Of a DNA stretch of 64,000 nt, positions 22,801-30,911 are shown one piece after another. The position numbers were made by a program, and so were the translations under genes. The stretch covers positions 48,204-112,203 of the forward strand of contig NZ_JAKTNR010000008.1 of NCBI RefSeq assembly GCF_022760855.1, written 5' to 3'. The stretch comes from Thermus albus (GTDB taxonomy: Bacteria; Deinococcota; Deinococci; Deinococcales; Thermaceae). The notes beneath the pieces were generated by a model. It worked only from the letters and a program-made list of their open reading frames with translations, made no database searches and was not told the DNA's origin. Every line of letters starts with the position of its first letter. Positions within the stretch are counted from its first letter, which is position 1.

Positions 22801-23893
22801 ATGGGACGGCATCGCCAGCGTGTTTGACACCGGCTGGGAACGGGCCCAGGCCAAAATCCGCGAGGCCACCGCCAACTGGAAGCTGGTGGACCCCGCCCTG
22901 GCCCAGCGGGCGGTGGAGCAATACACGGAGTCCTACCTGTTTGGGCTCATCCAAACCACCAAGTACCGCGTCAACGAGGAGCTATTGAAAGCCATCCAGG
23001 ATGCGGCCCAGACCGCCGAAGGGGCCGTGTCCGGGGCCATCCAGGCCGGGCTAAACGCCGCTGCCCGCGGGGAGGATTGGCAGGAAGCCATCCGCCAGTC
23101 CCTCTACAGCACTACGCTCAATGCAGTAGTAAACGCCCTCATGCAGTCCGAGGCGATAAAAGCCGCCCTCGGACCCCTCACCACCGCCCTGGCGGAAGCC
23201 ATCCTCTCGGGTAACGCCGAGGCCATCGCTGCGGCCACCGCCGCCCTAGCCCAGGGCATGGAAGCCCTGGGCCCCCTCTTTGAGTCCCTGGGGCAGGCTC
23301 TAGGGGAGCTTTTACCCCGCCAGCTGTCTGAGGCTGAAAAGTCCATCCAGGACCTCACTGCCAGCCTAGAGGGAGGTATCACCGGAGCAGTCAAATCCGC
23401 CCTCCAGGCCGGGCTCAGGGGCGAGGACTGGCAGGCGGAGCTGTCCAGCCGCATCCGGGAGGGCATCCTGTCCGCGGTAGTCGACGCCGCCGTCACCCAG
23501 GCGGTCGTGCAAGGCGCGCTGGGCCCCCTCATCGACGGGATGGTGGAGGCTATTCTAACTTCCAACTGGCAGGCGGTCAGTACCCTCAGCGGCATGATCA
23601 CCACCAAGACCGAGGTCCTGGTGGGCGGGCTCCTCCAGGGCATGCATCCCCTGGTGAGCGTATTCAGCGACCTCTCCCAGTCCGCCACCAGGGCTAGCGA
23701 GTCCCTGGAGCGGGTGGCCGGGAGCGCGTCTAACCTCCCCTCCTGGTACCGCCTGGAGGAGGTGCGGGGGCAGGCCACCCGGACGGTAGTCATCAACGTG
23801 CAGGGGTCCATCTACGGGGTGGACGATCTCCGGCGTGTGCTGGAGCAGGCTAACGCCGTGGGGGTCTACGCCAACACGGGAGGCTGGAGATGA
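19883..23893 (+). CDS. Tape measure protein
   Basis: The 1336-residue protein sets tail length. It is almost wholly helical, with Ala-rich repeats, an N-terminal segment typical of tape measures (ILRLRDEASGALRAFTRAA), hydrophobic segments at about 290-340 (VVTGLGNALLWLVRSPIGLV) and 925-985, and repeated units near 1040 and 1150 (AGLNAAARGEDWQE, AGLRGEDWQAEL). By the usual 1.5 angstrom per residue rule the tail would be about 200 nm. It overlaps both neighbours. Confidence 0.95.
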   Translation: MNNILELILRLRDEASGALRAFTRAAEEARASNQSLTSSLAQVQRGLEGLGSSLGAIVGSAGLTYALKSAADTAFQAEAQMRVLARTAASVGQDFAALEGELRRVLQPLGVLPEQAASAAAQLLRAGYTTEQIAAAFQAGAASALAAGKTAQEGIENVAMALSTGQSIYLNYIGIAENIGPVMQKVASSMKGASEEAVRQAQAQAALNAILKATQQEVAALPDLLGGYAGAQNRLNLSLYEFRKAVGEAVLPHLTALINLANSAVNAFNSLDAETKRQVGTWAALSGGVLGASTALGMLLPVLRNTWTVVTGLGNALLWLVRSPIGLVITGVAVLVSAWASAGGDLEESRKRIGLLVQALQALYYGAKGTAEAVIGLFRNVGQTLAGVWAAISRAMVGDFAGAWQEVQKVLNLERWAANLQQANQDLARAGQLLSATWRGEVTPEARALQDKIRGLAERIQNATDTAQNAKGAMPNLAAGLNAVGTAAGEAAKKVKELDDATKSLLERAGMLTKSERERRQPRDWGAVDVEGALLEAQVAPYLEAQQTLLQNRAFEAAMARRMAEEGQRAAEQLWEAYADQTSALWSGGRAEQATINAIRRSFSSFGEAVAAGVDFDLAARAFISEFLERVERATEAAFSAAAPGYADVGAMISSGLLAGASGSWERFRQEMERQAAAAAQLAEEAARNQLRILGEVAQERERAGQIDIPGGLRELLQGPVYSILTAVQTGALDATEGIYALYDAAEDARRTLTALYEAGEITAEEFQRGSQSLALYEGAIADLRMQVLQSIGPIVELGNAVGEMGTGDFAPALTAAMSRLDEFRSYLDAIAEIEDPVERLRQLADLEGWLASAMPGLEELIRALEEAGIDADIVREVLETLVQRMRELGDESKRVQLDQEAQRWADGIRGATSALQGLSSGLRNIGDAFSAQTVGQGISQFAAGIGQIVGLIPGGQLIGGLIAAVGGLIGWLWDGIASVFDTGWERAQAKIREATANWKLVDPALAQRAVEQYTESYLFGLIQTTKYRVNEELLKAIQDAAQTAEGAVSGAIQAGLNAAARGEDWQEAIRQSLYSTTLNAVVNALMQSEAIKAALGPLTTALAEAILSGNAEAIAAATAALAQGMEALGPLFESLGQALGELLPRQLSEAEKSIQDLTASLEGGITGAVKSALQAGLRGEDWQAELSSRIREGILSAVVDAAVTQAVVQGALGPLIDGMVEAILTSNWQAVSTLSGMITTKTEVLVGGLLQGMHPLVSVFSDLSQSATRASESLERVAGSASNLPSWYRLEEVRGQATRTVVINVQGSIYGVDDLRRVLEQANAVGVYANTGGWR

Positions 23894-24198
23894 TCTACGT
23901 CAACGGCAATCTCCTCCCCGCCGCCGAGGCTCGTGAGGACCGGGTACGGGCCGAGTACGCCGCCCGTACCATCAGCAACGCCCTGCGGGTGGTCCTGGTG
24001 GCCCCCTCCAAGCGCCGCTACTCCTACACCACGCCGCCCCTGGACGCCAGCGCTCGCGCCCCGTGGCTAGCCCTGGACGGGCAGGTCGTCACCGTCCAGG
24101 ACCCCACCGGCACCTGGCAGGGCTGGTACCGCGCCCGCATCGGCGCCTGGCCGTACCCCGGCTACGCCACCGTGGAGATTGAGGTGGAAGAGCTATGA
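23890..24198 (+). CDS. Small tail-tip protein (distal tail-like)
   Basis: The 102-residue beta-rich protein (MIYVNGNLLPAAEAREDRV, then GTWQGWYRARIGAWPYPGY) follows the tape measure, in the position of distal-tail genes, and overlaps both neighbours by 4 bases. It is much shorter than typical Dit proteins, so it may be a partial equivalent. Assignment by order only. Confidence 0.55.
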   Translation: MIYVNGNLLPAAEAREDRVRAEYAARTISNALRVVLVAPSKRRYSYTTPPLDASARAPWLALDGQVVTVQDPTGTWQGWYRARIGAWPYPGYATVEIEVEEL

Positions 24199-26594
24199 CC
24201 CTCGTTGCCCACTCGATCATCACAAGTACGACCCCCCCATCCGGTACGCAGCCGGGGGATTTTGTCGTTGTCATGGTTAACCCCAGAGTAGCGGGCATTT
24301 CCGGCTCCACGACGTGGCTCAGACACATCGGGCTTGGCGTTTATGTAGGAACATACCCGAGTGGTGGTACGATACCTGCCACCGGGACAGTCATCGTGCT
24401 GGTTTACAGACCAGACCCCGGAAGAGCACTGACTGCCCAGGTGTGGGGGCGGTCAGTGCCTATCGGTCCCTCCACAGTGACGTTGACCGCGGACATGCCT
24501 GCGGTTGGGGACATTTGGGGCATTTGGCACGGTCTTTCTCAGTTTACATCCTGGGGTGGGTCGTACAACCCCGCGGTGGTCAATACGTCTAGGGCCGTGG
24601 CTTACGCTCGCATACCTAATGCATCCGCGGGCTCTCTCAGTTTAACAGGCTCTTTCTATGGCTCCCCGATTGCGGTAGCCGTCGGGATTTACTACGCCAC
24701 AGGTCAGACGCCAGACCCGTTGCAATGGACCCAGGCCATCGAGGGGCAGGCCGTGGTGCGCATCGGCGGCCAGGACGTGAGTGCGTCCGTGATCAGCCTG
24801 GAGGTGGTGGACGAGCTGGACGGTGCGGGCCCGGTAGCCACCATAACCGTGGACCGCTCGACGCTACACCCCGACCTTCCCGGCTCACCCCTCCAGCTGG
24901 CCGCCCCGGTGGAGATCATTGGCCGCTATCGTCCTGTGAGCAGCACGCAGTGGCAGGCAGCTCCCATGCTCATTGGCCGGGTGGGGGCCATCGACCCCTC
25001 CCGCCACGAGATGACGGTCCAGGTCTATGACGCCTCCGAGTCCCTCCTCTCCACGTGGTTAGAGGAGGAGTACGAGGCCACCGGGACGCAACGCCTGGCC
25101 CAGCGGTTGCAGCAGCTTGTCCTGCGGGCTGGGCTGACGGTGCCCATCTATGAGGGGTCCATCATTACCGTTAGCGGCGAGCAGCGGTTTGGCCGCCGCC
25201 CAGTGTTGGAGATGATGCGGGAAAGTGCGGCCTACTGTGGGGGCTCCCGCATCCGCTGGCGGTACGACCACGCCGCCCAGTGTTGGCGGCTCGTTCTCTA
25301 CACCCCGGACCGTGCCGCCAGCACGCCAACGTACACCTTCGGCCCCAACGACATCCTAGACCTGGGATCACTACGTCTAGGTTTGGAGGACGTCCGCAAC
25401 GTGGTCCAGGTGGTCTACGGGTCGCCTACCTCCCGCACCATGCTGACCGCAGAGGACCCGGCCAGCATCGCCCAGTACGGGCGCAGGGTGGCCCGTATCG
25501 AGGAGGCGTCCGATAGCGTGGTGGACACGCAGGCGGAGGCTCAGGCCCTGGCCGCCGCGGTCCTGGCGGACCTCGCCCAACCCATGCGTGGAGCCCGTCT
25601 GAGTTTGCCGTGGGCCCCCTTTGTGCGGGTGAACGACGTTATCCGGGTGGAACCTGACGGCTACGTGTTGAGAGCTGCTGTCCAGGGTGGCGTGTCCCGG
25701 GTGCGCCATCGGCTCACGCCAAACGAGGCTCGAACGGAGGTAGAAATCCAGGGCAATCGTAACCCTGGGCTCTACCGCTACTGGCTCAGCCGGGAGTCCG
25801 GGAGGACCGGGGTCGTGTCCAGCACGGCCAACTGGCGCCCATCCGTACCCATCACACCATCTAGCCTCCAGGCGGTAGCCACCCCGCGAGGGATACTCGT
25901 TACGTGGCCGGAGGAGCGAGATCCTCACTATGTGGAAACTCTGGTCTACTTCGACTCGAGCTTCTCGCCTACTACATTGTGGGGTCGGGTATCCGGTACA
26001 TCCGTACTGATAACCTCTCTGGGCGATGGCACTCCCCTGACACCTGGCACCACCTACTACGTGAGAATCGCCCACCGTTACCGGGACGGGCGGGTGTCGC
26101 CCACCAGCAGCACCGTCAGTGTAACAGCCACGGCTGTTGTGCAGGGCAACAGCGTAGCACAGTCTGGATTGGCGAACACCCTGCCCACGTGGGACTACGC
26201 TGACATAAGTGGGGCATCCATAACGTTCACCGCGAGCTCTCCCTCCTCCGTGCTGCTCCATTACCGCCTCCCTATTAACATAGAAGCCCTTCTGGGTGCA
26301 GCGGGCAGTGGTCTAACCATCATCAGTGTCCGCGCCTACGCCCGGCTCGTGCAAACGGCCGGGCCGTCCCTATCCCTGGAGGTCATGTCATCCTTTGTGC
26401 AGTTCCGCCGTTATGATGTATCCCCACCGGCTGGGACAGGGATTGGTGGCGATACCCTGCTTACCGCAACGCACAGCTACGACTTATCCCCTGGGACGTA
26501 CACGTTTAAGCTCCAAGCGTACGCATCTAGCCCAAATCAAATGGGGGCTTTGTATAGGGGCTACATCCTCGGAGCGTACATGGTGGCGAAATGA
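24195..26594 (+). CDS. Tail hub/tip protein with FnIII-like domain
   Basis: The 799-residue protein looks modular. Residues 1-175 are Gly/Thr/Ser-rich, like a carbohydrate-binding beta domain. About 180-530 has the pattern of tail hub (gp27/gpJ-like) proteins: IGGQDVSASVISLEVVDELDG, ATITVDRS and YDASESLLSTWLEEEY. About 550-640 reads as fibronectin III (PSSLQAVATPRGILVTW, TPGTTYYVRIAHRYRDG). The rest is a beta-rich tip. The first and last parts are visibly less G+C-rich than the hub, suggesting module exchange. Such proteins form the tail tip that contacts the host. Confidence 0.75.
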   Translation: MTLVAHSIITSTTPPSGTQPGDFVVVMVNPRVAGISGSTTWLRHIGLGVYVGTYPSGGTIPATGTVIVLVYRPDPGRALTAQVWGRSVPIGPSTVTLTADMPAVGDIWGIWHGLSQFTSWGGSYNPAVVNTSRAVAYARIPNASAGSLSLTGSFYGSPIAVAVGIYYATGQTPDPLQWTQAIEGQAVVRIGGQDVSASVISLEVVDELDGAGPVATITVDRSTLHPDLPGSPLQLAAPVEIIGRYRPVSSTQWQAAPMLIGRVGAIDPSRHEMTVQVYDASESLLSTWLEEEYEATGTQRLAQRLQQLVLRAGLTVPIYEGSIITVSGEQRFGRRPVLEMMRESAAYCGGSRIRWRYDHAAQCWRLVLYTPDRAASTPTYTFGPNDILDLGSLRLGLEDVRNVVQVVYGSPTSRTMLTAEDPASIAQYGRRVARIEEASDSVVDTQAEAQALAAAVLADLAQPMRGARLSLPWAPFVRVNDVIRVEPDGYVLRAAVQGGVSRVRHRLTPNEARTEVEIQGNRNPGLYRYWLSRESGRTGVVSSTANWRPSVPITPSSLQAVATPRGILVTWPEERDPHYVETLVYFDSSFSPTTLWGRVSGTSVLITSLGDGTPLTPGTTYYVRIAHRYRDGRVSPTSSTVSVTATAVVQGNSVAQSGLANTLPTWDYADISGASITFTASSPSSVLLHYRLPINIEALLGAAGSGLTIISVRAYARLVQTAGPSLSLEVMSSFVQFRRYDVSPPAGTGIGGDTLLTATHSYDLSPGTYTFKLQAYASSPNQMGALYRGYILGAYMVAK

Positions 26595-27004
26595 CTCTGA
26601 TCTACGGTTCCCCCAACCAGTCCATCTCCCTCCGAGTGCGGAGCGAGAGCGGCCTCACCCTGGAGCGGGCGGCCACCCTGCAAACGCCCCAGGCAGTGGC
26701 CGATTACCCCAACCTGCAACCCCTCCGGCTGTCCTGCGTCTACGCCCCGGCCAACCCTGACCCCACCCTGGGGCTGGAGGAGACTATGAGCCACCTCATC
26801 ACCCTCGGGGCGGCGCTCAGGGAGGTAGTGCGGCTAGACGCCTCCCTGGAGGGGGTGACCTACACCCGCGTCCTGCGCCCTGGGGGGACGCTCAGGGTAC
26901 GGCGCTTCCAGGCTGGCATAGCCGAGTACGAGCTAGAGCTCCTACCGGGTGAACCCTGGTGGCGGAATGCCGGGGGAACCCCCTACTTGCTGTGGTTGGG
27001 ATGA
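26591..27004 (+). CDS. Tail-tip protein (unknown)
   Basis: The 137-residue beta-rich protein overlaps the hub gene by 4 bases. It contains GTLRVRRFQAGIAEYELELL and a C-terminal WWRNAGGTPYLLWLG. No family is recognised; position suggests a minor tail component. Confidence 0.5.
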   Translation: MTLIYGSPNQSISLRVRSESGLTLERAATLQTPQAVADYPNLQPLRLSCVYAPANPDPTLGLEETMSHLITLGAALREVVRLDASLEGVTYTRVLRPGGTLRVRRFQAGIAEYELELLPGEPWWRNAGGTPYLLWLG

Positions 27005-27014
27005 GGAGGTCAGG

Positions 27015-27485
27015 ATGCCGGCATACATACGAGACCCAAACGGCGCCCAGGTTTACTGGACGTTCTCCGAGCTGGGCGAAGCCCTCTCAGTGACCGTGGA
27101 CGCCGCCTTGCAGCGGGCGGCGTACTCCGACACCTGGACCCCAGGGGGCACCGGGCTACCCATGCCCATGGAGATATCTATAGTTGTACCCATCACCGCC
27201 AGCACCGCCCAGCAGGTGGCCAGCCAGCTCTACGCCGTTTCACAGCAGGGGATAGCGGCGGTGGGCTACGAAAGCCCCCTGGGGGCGTCTGGCACCCTGG
27301 AGTGGGAGCGCCCTGTCCTGACGGTGCGGGCGCTAGAAGTGCGGGAGGGAGGTGCCCGGTACGCCTTCGTGCGGATGCGGTTTGTGGTAGGGGAGCAGGT
27401 CATCCGGATATCCCGGTGGTCCACGGGGGCGGATGAGATCGTGGACGGCACGGGAGCCAGCATCGTGTTTATGGAGGAGGTGTGA
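27015..27485 (+). CDS. Minor tail protein (unknown)
   Basis: The 156-residue product starts at ATG 27015, behind GAGGAGGT. It is beta-rich (MPMEISIVVPITASTAQQVA, LEWERPVLTVRALEVREGG) and ends with IRISRWSTGADEIVDGTGA. Its fold pattern recalls small tail or fibre-base subunits. It overlaps the stem of the tail-fibre cluster; the fibre gene follows after one base. Confidence 0.5.
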   Translation: MPAYIRDPNGAQVYWTFSELGEALSVTVDAALQRAAYSDTWTPGGTGLPMPMEISIVVPITASTAQQVASQLYAVSQQGIAAVGYESPLGASGTLEWERPVLTVRALEVREGGARYAFVRMRFVVGEQVIRISRWSTGADEIVDGTGASIVFMEEV

Positions 27486-27486
27486 G

Positions 27487-28536
27487 ATGCCACTGAAACG
27501 CATAAGGGATCTACCGCTAGGGTCGCTAACCGAGGGGCTGTTCGTGCCCGCGGAGGGGACCACAGGGGACACGGTGCGAGTCCCGCTGAAACGCATCAGG
27601 GAGCTACCGCTGGGGTCGGCAGCCGAGGGCCTGTTCGTGTCCGCGGAGGGGACCACAGGGGACACGGTGCGAGTCCCGCTGGGACCCGCCAGCATCCCCA
27701 TCGTGGAGGGGAGCACGTATGCGGTTCAGGTCGAAACCGTTCAGAGCATCCTGCTCCGGTGGCCGCTGTTCATTGGGCTAAAATGGATAAAGATCCTGGG
27801 TATCAACATCGGCACCACGAACTATCGTGGCGCGCGGGGTCTGATCTGGATGGCTCGTGAGGGGGCGGAGGGCCCCTACAGCCCCACCATGGCAGTGTTC
27901 CATGTCGGGCGTAACGGGAATGGCACGGTGGCGCTGCGCGTGGGCCTATATGGAGCCGCCGCGATAAACAGCACGTTCCAGAACTCACTCCAGGATATCG
28001 CCATCGTGGGCGACCCGGCCACCGGCCTGTATGAGATTTGGGTGCAGGCGTTGACCACCCACACCATGCAGGCCACCATATGGCGGGACTCCAATGTCAC
28101 CGTCACCATCCCCTCCACCCTGGCCCCGCAGGATGCTGCGCCCACGGGTGCGCAAACCGCGTTCTGGTCGGGCTCCAGCCAGTCGGTGGTACTACCGTAC
28201 GGCACCGTGGTGAGCCAGAACCTCTCCCCCTCGAACGGGCACATCCGCTTGGATAACGGTATGCAGCTGGCGTGGTGCGAGGTAGCGAGCTCTGCGTTCG
28301 CTGCCCAGACCGGGAGCGGGACATTCACCGCCCCCTACACGCGCGCGTACACGTGGACCTACCCCGCGGCGTTCGCCGAGCCCCCCATAGTGCAGGCCAC
28401 GATAGATTGCTCGGGTATGGGGGCGGCTCGGATCAGTAGCCGCACGGCTACCAGCGTCCAGCTGATAGCCCAGTATGCCTCAAACGGGATGGCCTTCAAC
28501 ATACACGCCTACGCGCTCGGGAGGTGGAGGTTATGA
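27487..28536 (+). CDS. Tail fibre / receptor-binding tip protein
   Basis: The 349-residue protein opens with two copies of a 31-residue repeat (PLKRIRDLPLGSLTEGLFVP and so on), as in proteins that hook onto a tail base. The C-terminal 110 residues match the tip domain of tail fibres of the gp53-like C-terminal type: NGMQLAWCEV, YTRAYTWTYPAAFAEPPIVQ and a final FNIHAYALGRWRL. It likely recognises the Thermus surface. ATG 27487 lies one base after the previous stop. Confidence 0.78.
   Translation: MPLKRIRDLPLGSLTEGLFVPAEGTTGDTVRVPLKRIRELPLGSAAEGLFVSAEGTTGDTVRVPLGPASIPIVEGSTYAVQVETVQSILLRWPLFIGLKWIKILGINIGTTNYRGARGLIWMAREGAEGPYSPTMAVFHVGRNGNGTVALRVGLYGAAAINSTFQNSLQDIAIVGDPATGLYEIWVQALTTHTMQATIWRDSNVTVTIPSTLAPQDAAPTGAQTAFWSGSSQSVVLPYGTVVSQNLSPSNGHIRLDNGMQLAWCEVASSAFAAQTGSGTFTAPYTRAYTWTYPAAFAEPPIVQATIDCSGMGAARISSRTATSVQLIAQYASNGMAFNIHAYALGRWRL
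27490..27675 (+). repeat. Two tandem 93-bp in-frame repeats
   Basis: Units 27490-27582 and 27583-27675 are about 90% identical by eye and end in the same GGACACGGTGCGAGTC. Each encodes 31 residues of the fibre N-terminus. This is a recent in-frame duplication. Confidence 0.8.
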
Positions 28537-28835
28537 GAGTCGAACGGATCCAGCAGGTCGGGCTACCGGGCATGACCGTCCAGGATATCGCTATCCAGGA
28601 CGGCATCCTCACCATCCGCATCGGCACGCCGCAGGGCGAAGTCGTCGAGCGCTACGACCTTTCCAGCCTCGGGGAGGAGGTCAGGCCCGGGGCCGAGGTG
28701 GCCATCGAGGCCACCTACGGGGCGCTCATCTCCGCGTGGATGGAAGAGGGGGAGCCCGTGCTACAGGTCGTCGAGTGGGTGAGCATGTTCCCCGAGCCCA
28801 CCACGCTAGAGGAGCAGCAGCCCGATGGAGAGTGA
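28533..28835 (+). CDS. Small tail-region protein (unknown)
   Basis: The 100-residue acidic product starts at ATG 28533, overlapping the fibre stop by 4 bases. It has a beta hairpin pattern (MTVQDIAIQDGILTIRIGTP) and an acidic tail. It may be a fibre chaperone or a membrane-proximal tail factor; there is no family match. Confidence 0.5.
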   Translation: MRVERIQQVGLPGMTVQDIAIQDGILTIRIGTPQGEVVERYDLSSLGEEVRPGAEVAIEATYGALISAWMEEGEPVLQVVEWVSMFPEPTTLEEQQPDGE

Positions 28836-29097
28836 GCGCCTCTACACCCGGGTGGAGGCTCTGGAGCGTACCCAGGAGCGCCAGGGGGCCATCCTGGACG
28901 AGCTCCAGCGCCGCATGGACAGCGTGGAGGAGCTGCGGGAGGACATCCGGCGCATGGACCAGTCCGTAGTGCGCCTGGAGGGGCGGCTGGAGACCCTCAT
29001 CGCCCGCACCTCCACGTGGCAAGCCCTGGTCTGGGCCATCATCGGGCTCATCCTGGGCGGCGTGGTGGCCGCGGGGTTTGAGCTGTTCAAGAGGTAG
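28825..29097 (+). CDS. Coiled-coil/TM protein, XhlA-like lysis accessory
   Basis: The 90-residue protein has a coiled coil at about 5-62 (YTRVEALERTQERQGAILDE) and one C-terminal membrane segment at about 67-86 (ALVWAIIGLILGGVVAAGFE). This is the XhlA/hemolysin-holin accessory layout. It directly precedes the endolysin gene. It may act as holin or help the four-TM protein downstream. Confidence 0.7.
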   Translation: MESERLYTRVEALERTQERQGAILDELQRRMDSVEELREDIRRMDQSVVRLEGRLETLIARTSTWQALVWAIIGLILGGVVAAGFELFKR

Positions 29098-29099
29098 CT

Positions 29100-29708
29100 A
29101 TGCTCTTCCACCCCCTAGGTAGCCCGAGGTGGGCGCGGGTAGACGCCGGGTTTCTGGACCCGGCGTACTTGCGCATCGTGGGGAGTGAGCACCCCGGCGT
29201 GGACCTGAACCGGGCTGGCACCTCGGGGGACGCCGACCTCGGCCACCCCGTCCTTTGCATCGCCCCCGGCGTGGTGGAGGAGGTAGCCCACGACGAGGTG
29301 TGGGGCCACGTGGTCCTGGTGCGCCATGACCACGCCGTGGCCCGGCACGTGGGGCGGATCCTCGGGCGGGAGATCCCCGCCCTCTGGAGCCAGTACGCCC
29401 ACCTCCTCTGGCCCGTGGTGGAGCGGGGCCAGAGGGTACTGGGGGGGCAGGCCATCGGAGGGATGGGGAAGGGGGGGCGTCAGCGCTACTGGGCTCATCT
29501 GCACTTTGAGCTCCGCACGACACTCCTCCCCGCCCTCTACTGGCCGGGGAAGAGAAGGGAGGTGATCGAGCGGAACTACATTGACCCTGCTCCTGTGCTG
29601 GCGAAGACAGACCAGGAGCATCGGTACGTTTGGCACTTGGTTGTGAACCTCACCAAACCTGACATGCCCCAAGTGCGTCCAGCACGGGGCGAAGACTTTG
29701 GCGCGTAG
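29100..29708 (+). CDS. M23 peptidase endolysin
   Basis: The 202-residue protein is a lysostaphin-type zinc metallopeptidase. The metal site is H31-x3-D35 (SEHPGVDLN) and HLH at 133-135 (WAHLHFELR). Conserved glycine-rich motifs SQYAHLLWPVVERGQRVLGG and AIGGMGK are present. It would cleave the peptide part of peptidoglycan at lysis. There is no signal peptide, so a holin is needed, and membrane proteins flank it. Confidence 0.88.
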   Translation: MLFHPLGSPRWARVDAGFLDPAYLRIVGSEHPGVDLNRAGTSGDADLGHPVLCIAPGVVEEVAHDEVWGHVVLVRHDHAVARHVGRILGREIPALWSQYAHLLWPVVERGQRVLGGQAIGGMGKGGRQRYWAHLHFELRTTLLPALYWPGKRREVIERNYIDPAPVLAKTDQEHRYVWHLVVNLTKPDMPQVRPARGEDFGA

Positions 29709-29711
29709 GAC

Positions 29712-29748
29712 CTCGGTTTGTCAGTTTGGGCAACCCTGACAAACCGAG
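29712..29748 (+). other. Long perfect stem-loop between lysis genes
   Basis: CTCGGTTTGTCAG (29712-29724) and CTGACAAACCGAG (29736-29748) are perfectly complementary with an 11-nt loop. An outer AGGAC/GTCCT pairing can extend it. No T-tract follows, so it is more likely an RNA stability or processing element than an intrinsic terminator. Confidence 0.65.
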
Positions 29749-29798
29749 AATGCGTCCTAGACGGGATAAATCCTTTAGCACATGACAAAGGAGGAAGG

Positions 29799-30185
29799 AT
29801 GAAGGCGCTCATAGCGATTCTCACCGTTCTAGCGGCTCTTGGAGCATCTATCGGCGTCCCTGGCGATCTAGCCCTCTGGTACCAGTCCCCGATGGCCTTA
29901 GCGGGCGTGGTGGCGGCGCTGGTGGCGCTCGTCCGCAAACACCTCTGGCGGCCCGAAGGACCGATGGCGGTAGCCCTCAGCGTGGCTCTTGGTTTGGCCC
30001 TGGCGTATCTGGGCTCCCTGGCCGGGCATTTGAGCGGGGATTGGGCCACCTTCGGGCTCCTGGCCGGGGCGCTAGCTAGCGGTGGGGTGGACCTGGTGCG
30101 GTCCATCACTGGAGGGAGTGGCGGTGCGGCTGGTAGCGCTCCTGCTGGCGCTCGTCCTGACCCTGAGCGCTCCCGTCTACGCTAG
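29799..30185 (+). CDS. Holin-like membrane protein
   Basis: The 128-residue protein starts at ATG 29799 behind GGAGGAAGG. It has four hydrophobic segments (about 2-20, 30-46, 55-74, 82-100) and a charged, Gly/Ala/Pro-rich tail. Location after the endolysin gene suggests holin. The first possible start upstream lies before the hairpin and is rejected. Confidence 0.7.
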   Translation: MKALIAILTVLAALGASIGVPGDLALWYQSPMALAGVVAALVALVRKHLWRPEGPMAVALSVALGLALAYLGSLAGHLSGDWATFGLLAGALASGGVDLVRSITGGSGGAAGSAPAGARPDPERSRLR

Positions 30186-30432
30186 CGGTCGTGCGGCGTG
30201 CAGGGTCGTGTACGGCCCCCCGCTCTGGGGGATCTGCTACGCCGAACAGGTCGTCTGGTCTGGTGGTCCGCTGGAGGTTGCTCTGGGGGTTGAAGCCCGC
30301 ACCTGGCCCCAGGAGCAGGTAGCCCCGTACACCCTCATCGGCCTCTACCTGGAGGAGTGGTGGGCCACGCTGGAGGTGGGGAGGAACCTCGGGAGCTGGC
30401 GGTGGGCGGTGGGGGTGGGGGTGAGGTGGTAA
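30124..30432 (+). CDS. Small exported phage protein
   Basis: The 102-residue product starts at GTG 30124, with GGAGGG 7 nt upstream, and overlaps the holin-like gene. It begins with a signal peptide (MRLVALLLALVLTLSAPVYA). The mature part has two cysteines (ACRVVYGPPLWGICYAEQ) and ends WWATLEVGRNLGSWRWAVGV. The same terminal motif recurs in the ORF at 31011. A spanin-like or cell-envelope role is possible from its location but unproven. Confidence 0.6.
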   Translation: MRLVALLLALVLTLSAPVYASGRAACRVVYGPPLWGICYAEQVVWSGGPLEVALGVEARTWPQEQVAPYTLIGLYLEEWWATLEVGRNLGSWRWAVGVGVRW

Positions 30433-30457
30433 AAAATCCGCCGCCGTACGGCGGCGG
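30431..30457 (-). terminator. Intrinsic terminator of the leftward small operon
   Basis: The palindrome CCGCCGCCGT/ACGGCGGCGG (30438-30457) has 10-bp perfect arms. On the minus strand it is followed by ATTTTTT, so it ends transcription from the leftward genes at 30475-30890. It also closes the rightward lysis operon on the other side, without a T-tract. Confidence 0.8.
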
Positions 30458-30474
30458 CAAATGCTCAACTCCCC

Positions 30475-30684
30475 TTAGTAGAGCCGTGAGAGCGCCTGAG
30501 GACCTTCCTCCTCAACGAGAACGGCCCCCAGCCGGAGGAGGAGCCCCAGGCGCTCCGCTTGGGAACGGCCAGGGAGCCGTTCAGCAGCACCCATTACCTT
30601 CTGCCAATCCTCCTCGGGGAGTCCGATTCGGAGCATGCGGGAGTCCCAACGAGAAAGCTGATTTTGCGTCTGGGGTGCCATCAT
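30475..30684 (-). CDS. Small phage protein, possible DNA-binding
   Basis: The 69-residue product reads MMAPQTQNQLSRWDSRMLRI at its start, then LPEEDWQKVMGAAERLPG and a helical end. The short strand followed by two helices recalls ribbon-helix-helix proteins, but the match is weak. It is the second gene of a leftward operon transcribed from 30912-30940. Confidence 0.5.
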   Translation of the reverse strand: MMAPQTQNQLSRWDSRMLRIGLPEEDWQKVMGAAERLPGRSQAERLGLLLRLGAVLVEEEGPQALSRLY

Positions 30685-30692
30685 TCTACTAC

Positions 30693-30890
30693 CTACCTCT
30701 CCACCTGCATGCTCTCACGCACCCGAATCATGTTTACGACCTGCTCCAACTGGAAAACCGCTTCCCGAGCTGCCCGCCGCGCCGCAGTAGCTGCCCGGAA
30801 AGCTGCCTCTGCTGCCGCCTCGGCTCGTTCGGCTTCGGCCAGCGCCCGCTTCGCCCTCTCCAGGTGCTCCATCGCTTCCTGTAGCGTCAT
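30693..30890 (-). CDS. Small coiled-coil phage protein
   Basis: The 65-residue product is nearly all Ala/Glu/Arg helix (MEHLERAKRALAEAERAEAA), a probable coiled coil. ATG 30890 is chosen since GGAGGT lies 7 nt upstream; the first possible in-frame start at 30905 would lie at the transcription start. It is the first gene after an rRNA-like promoter. Confidence 0.6.
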   Translation of the reverse strand: MTLQEAMEHLERAKRALAEAERAEAAAEAAFRAATAARRAAREAVFQLEQVVNMIRVRESMQVER

Positions 30891-30911
30891 CCCCATCACC
30901 TCCACGCCCTT

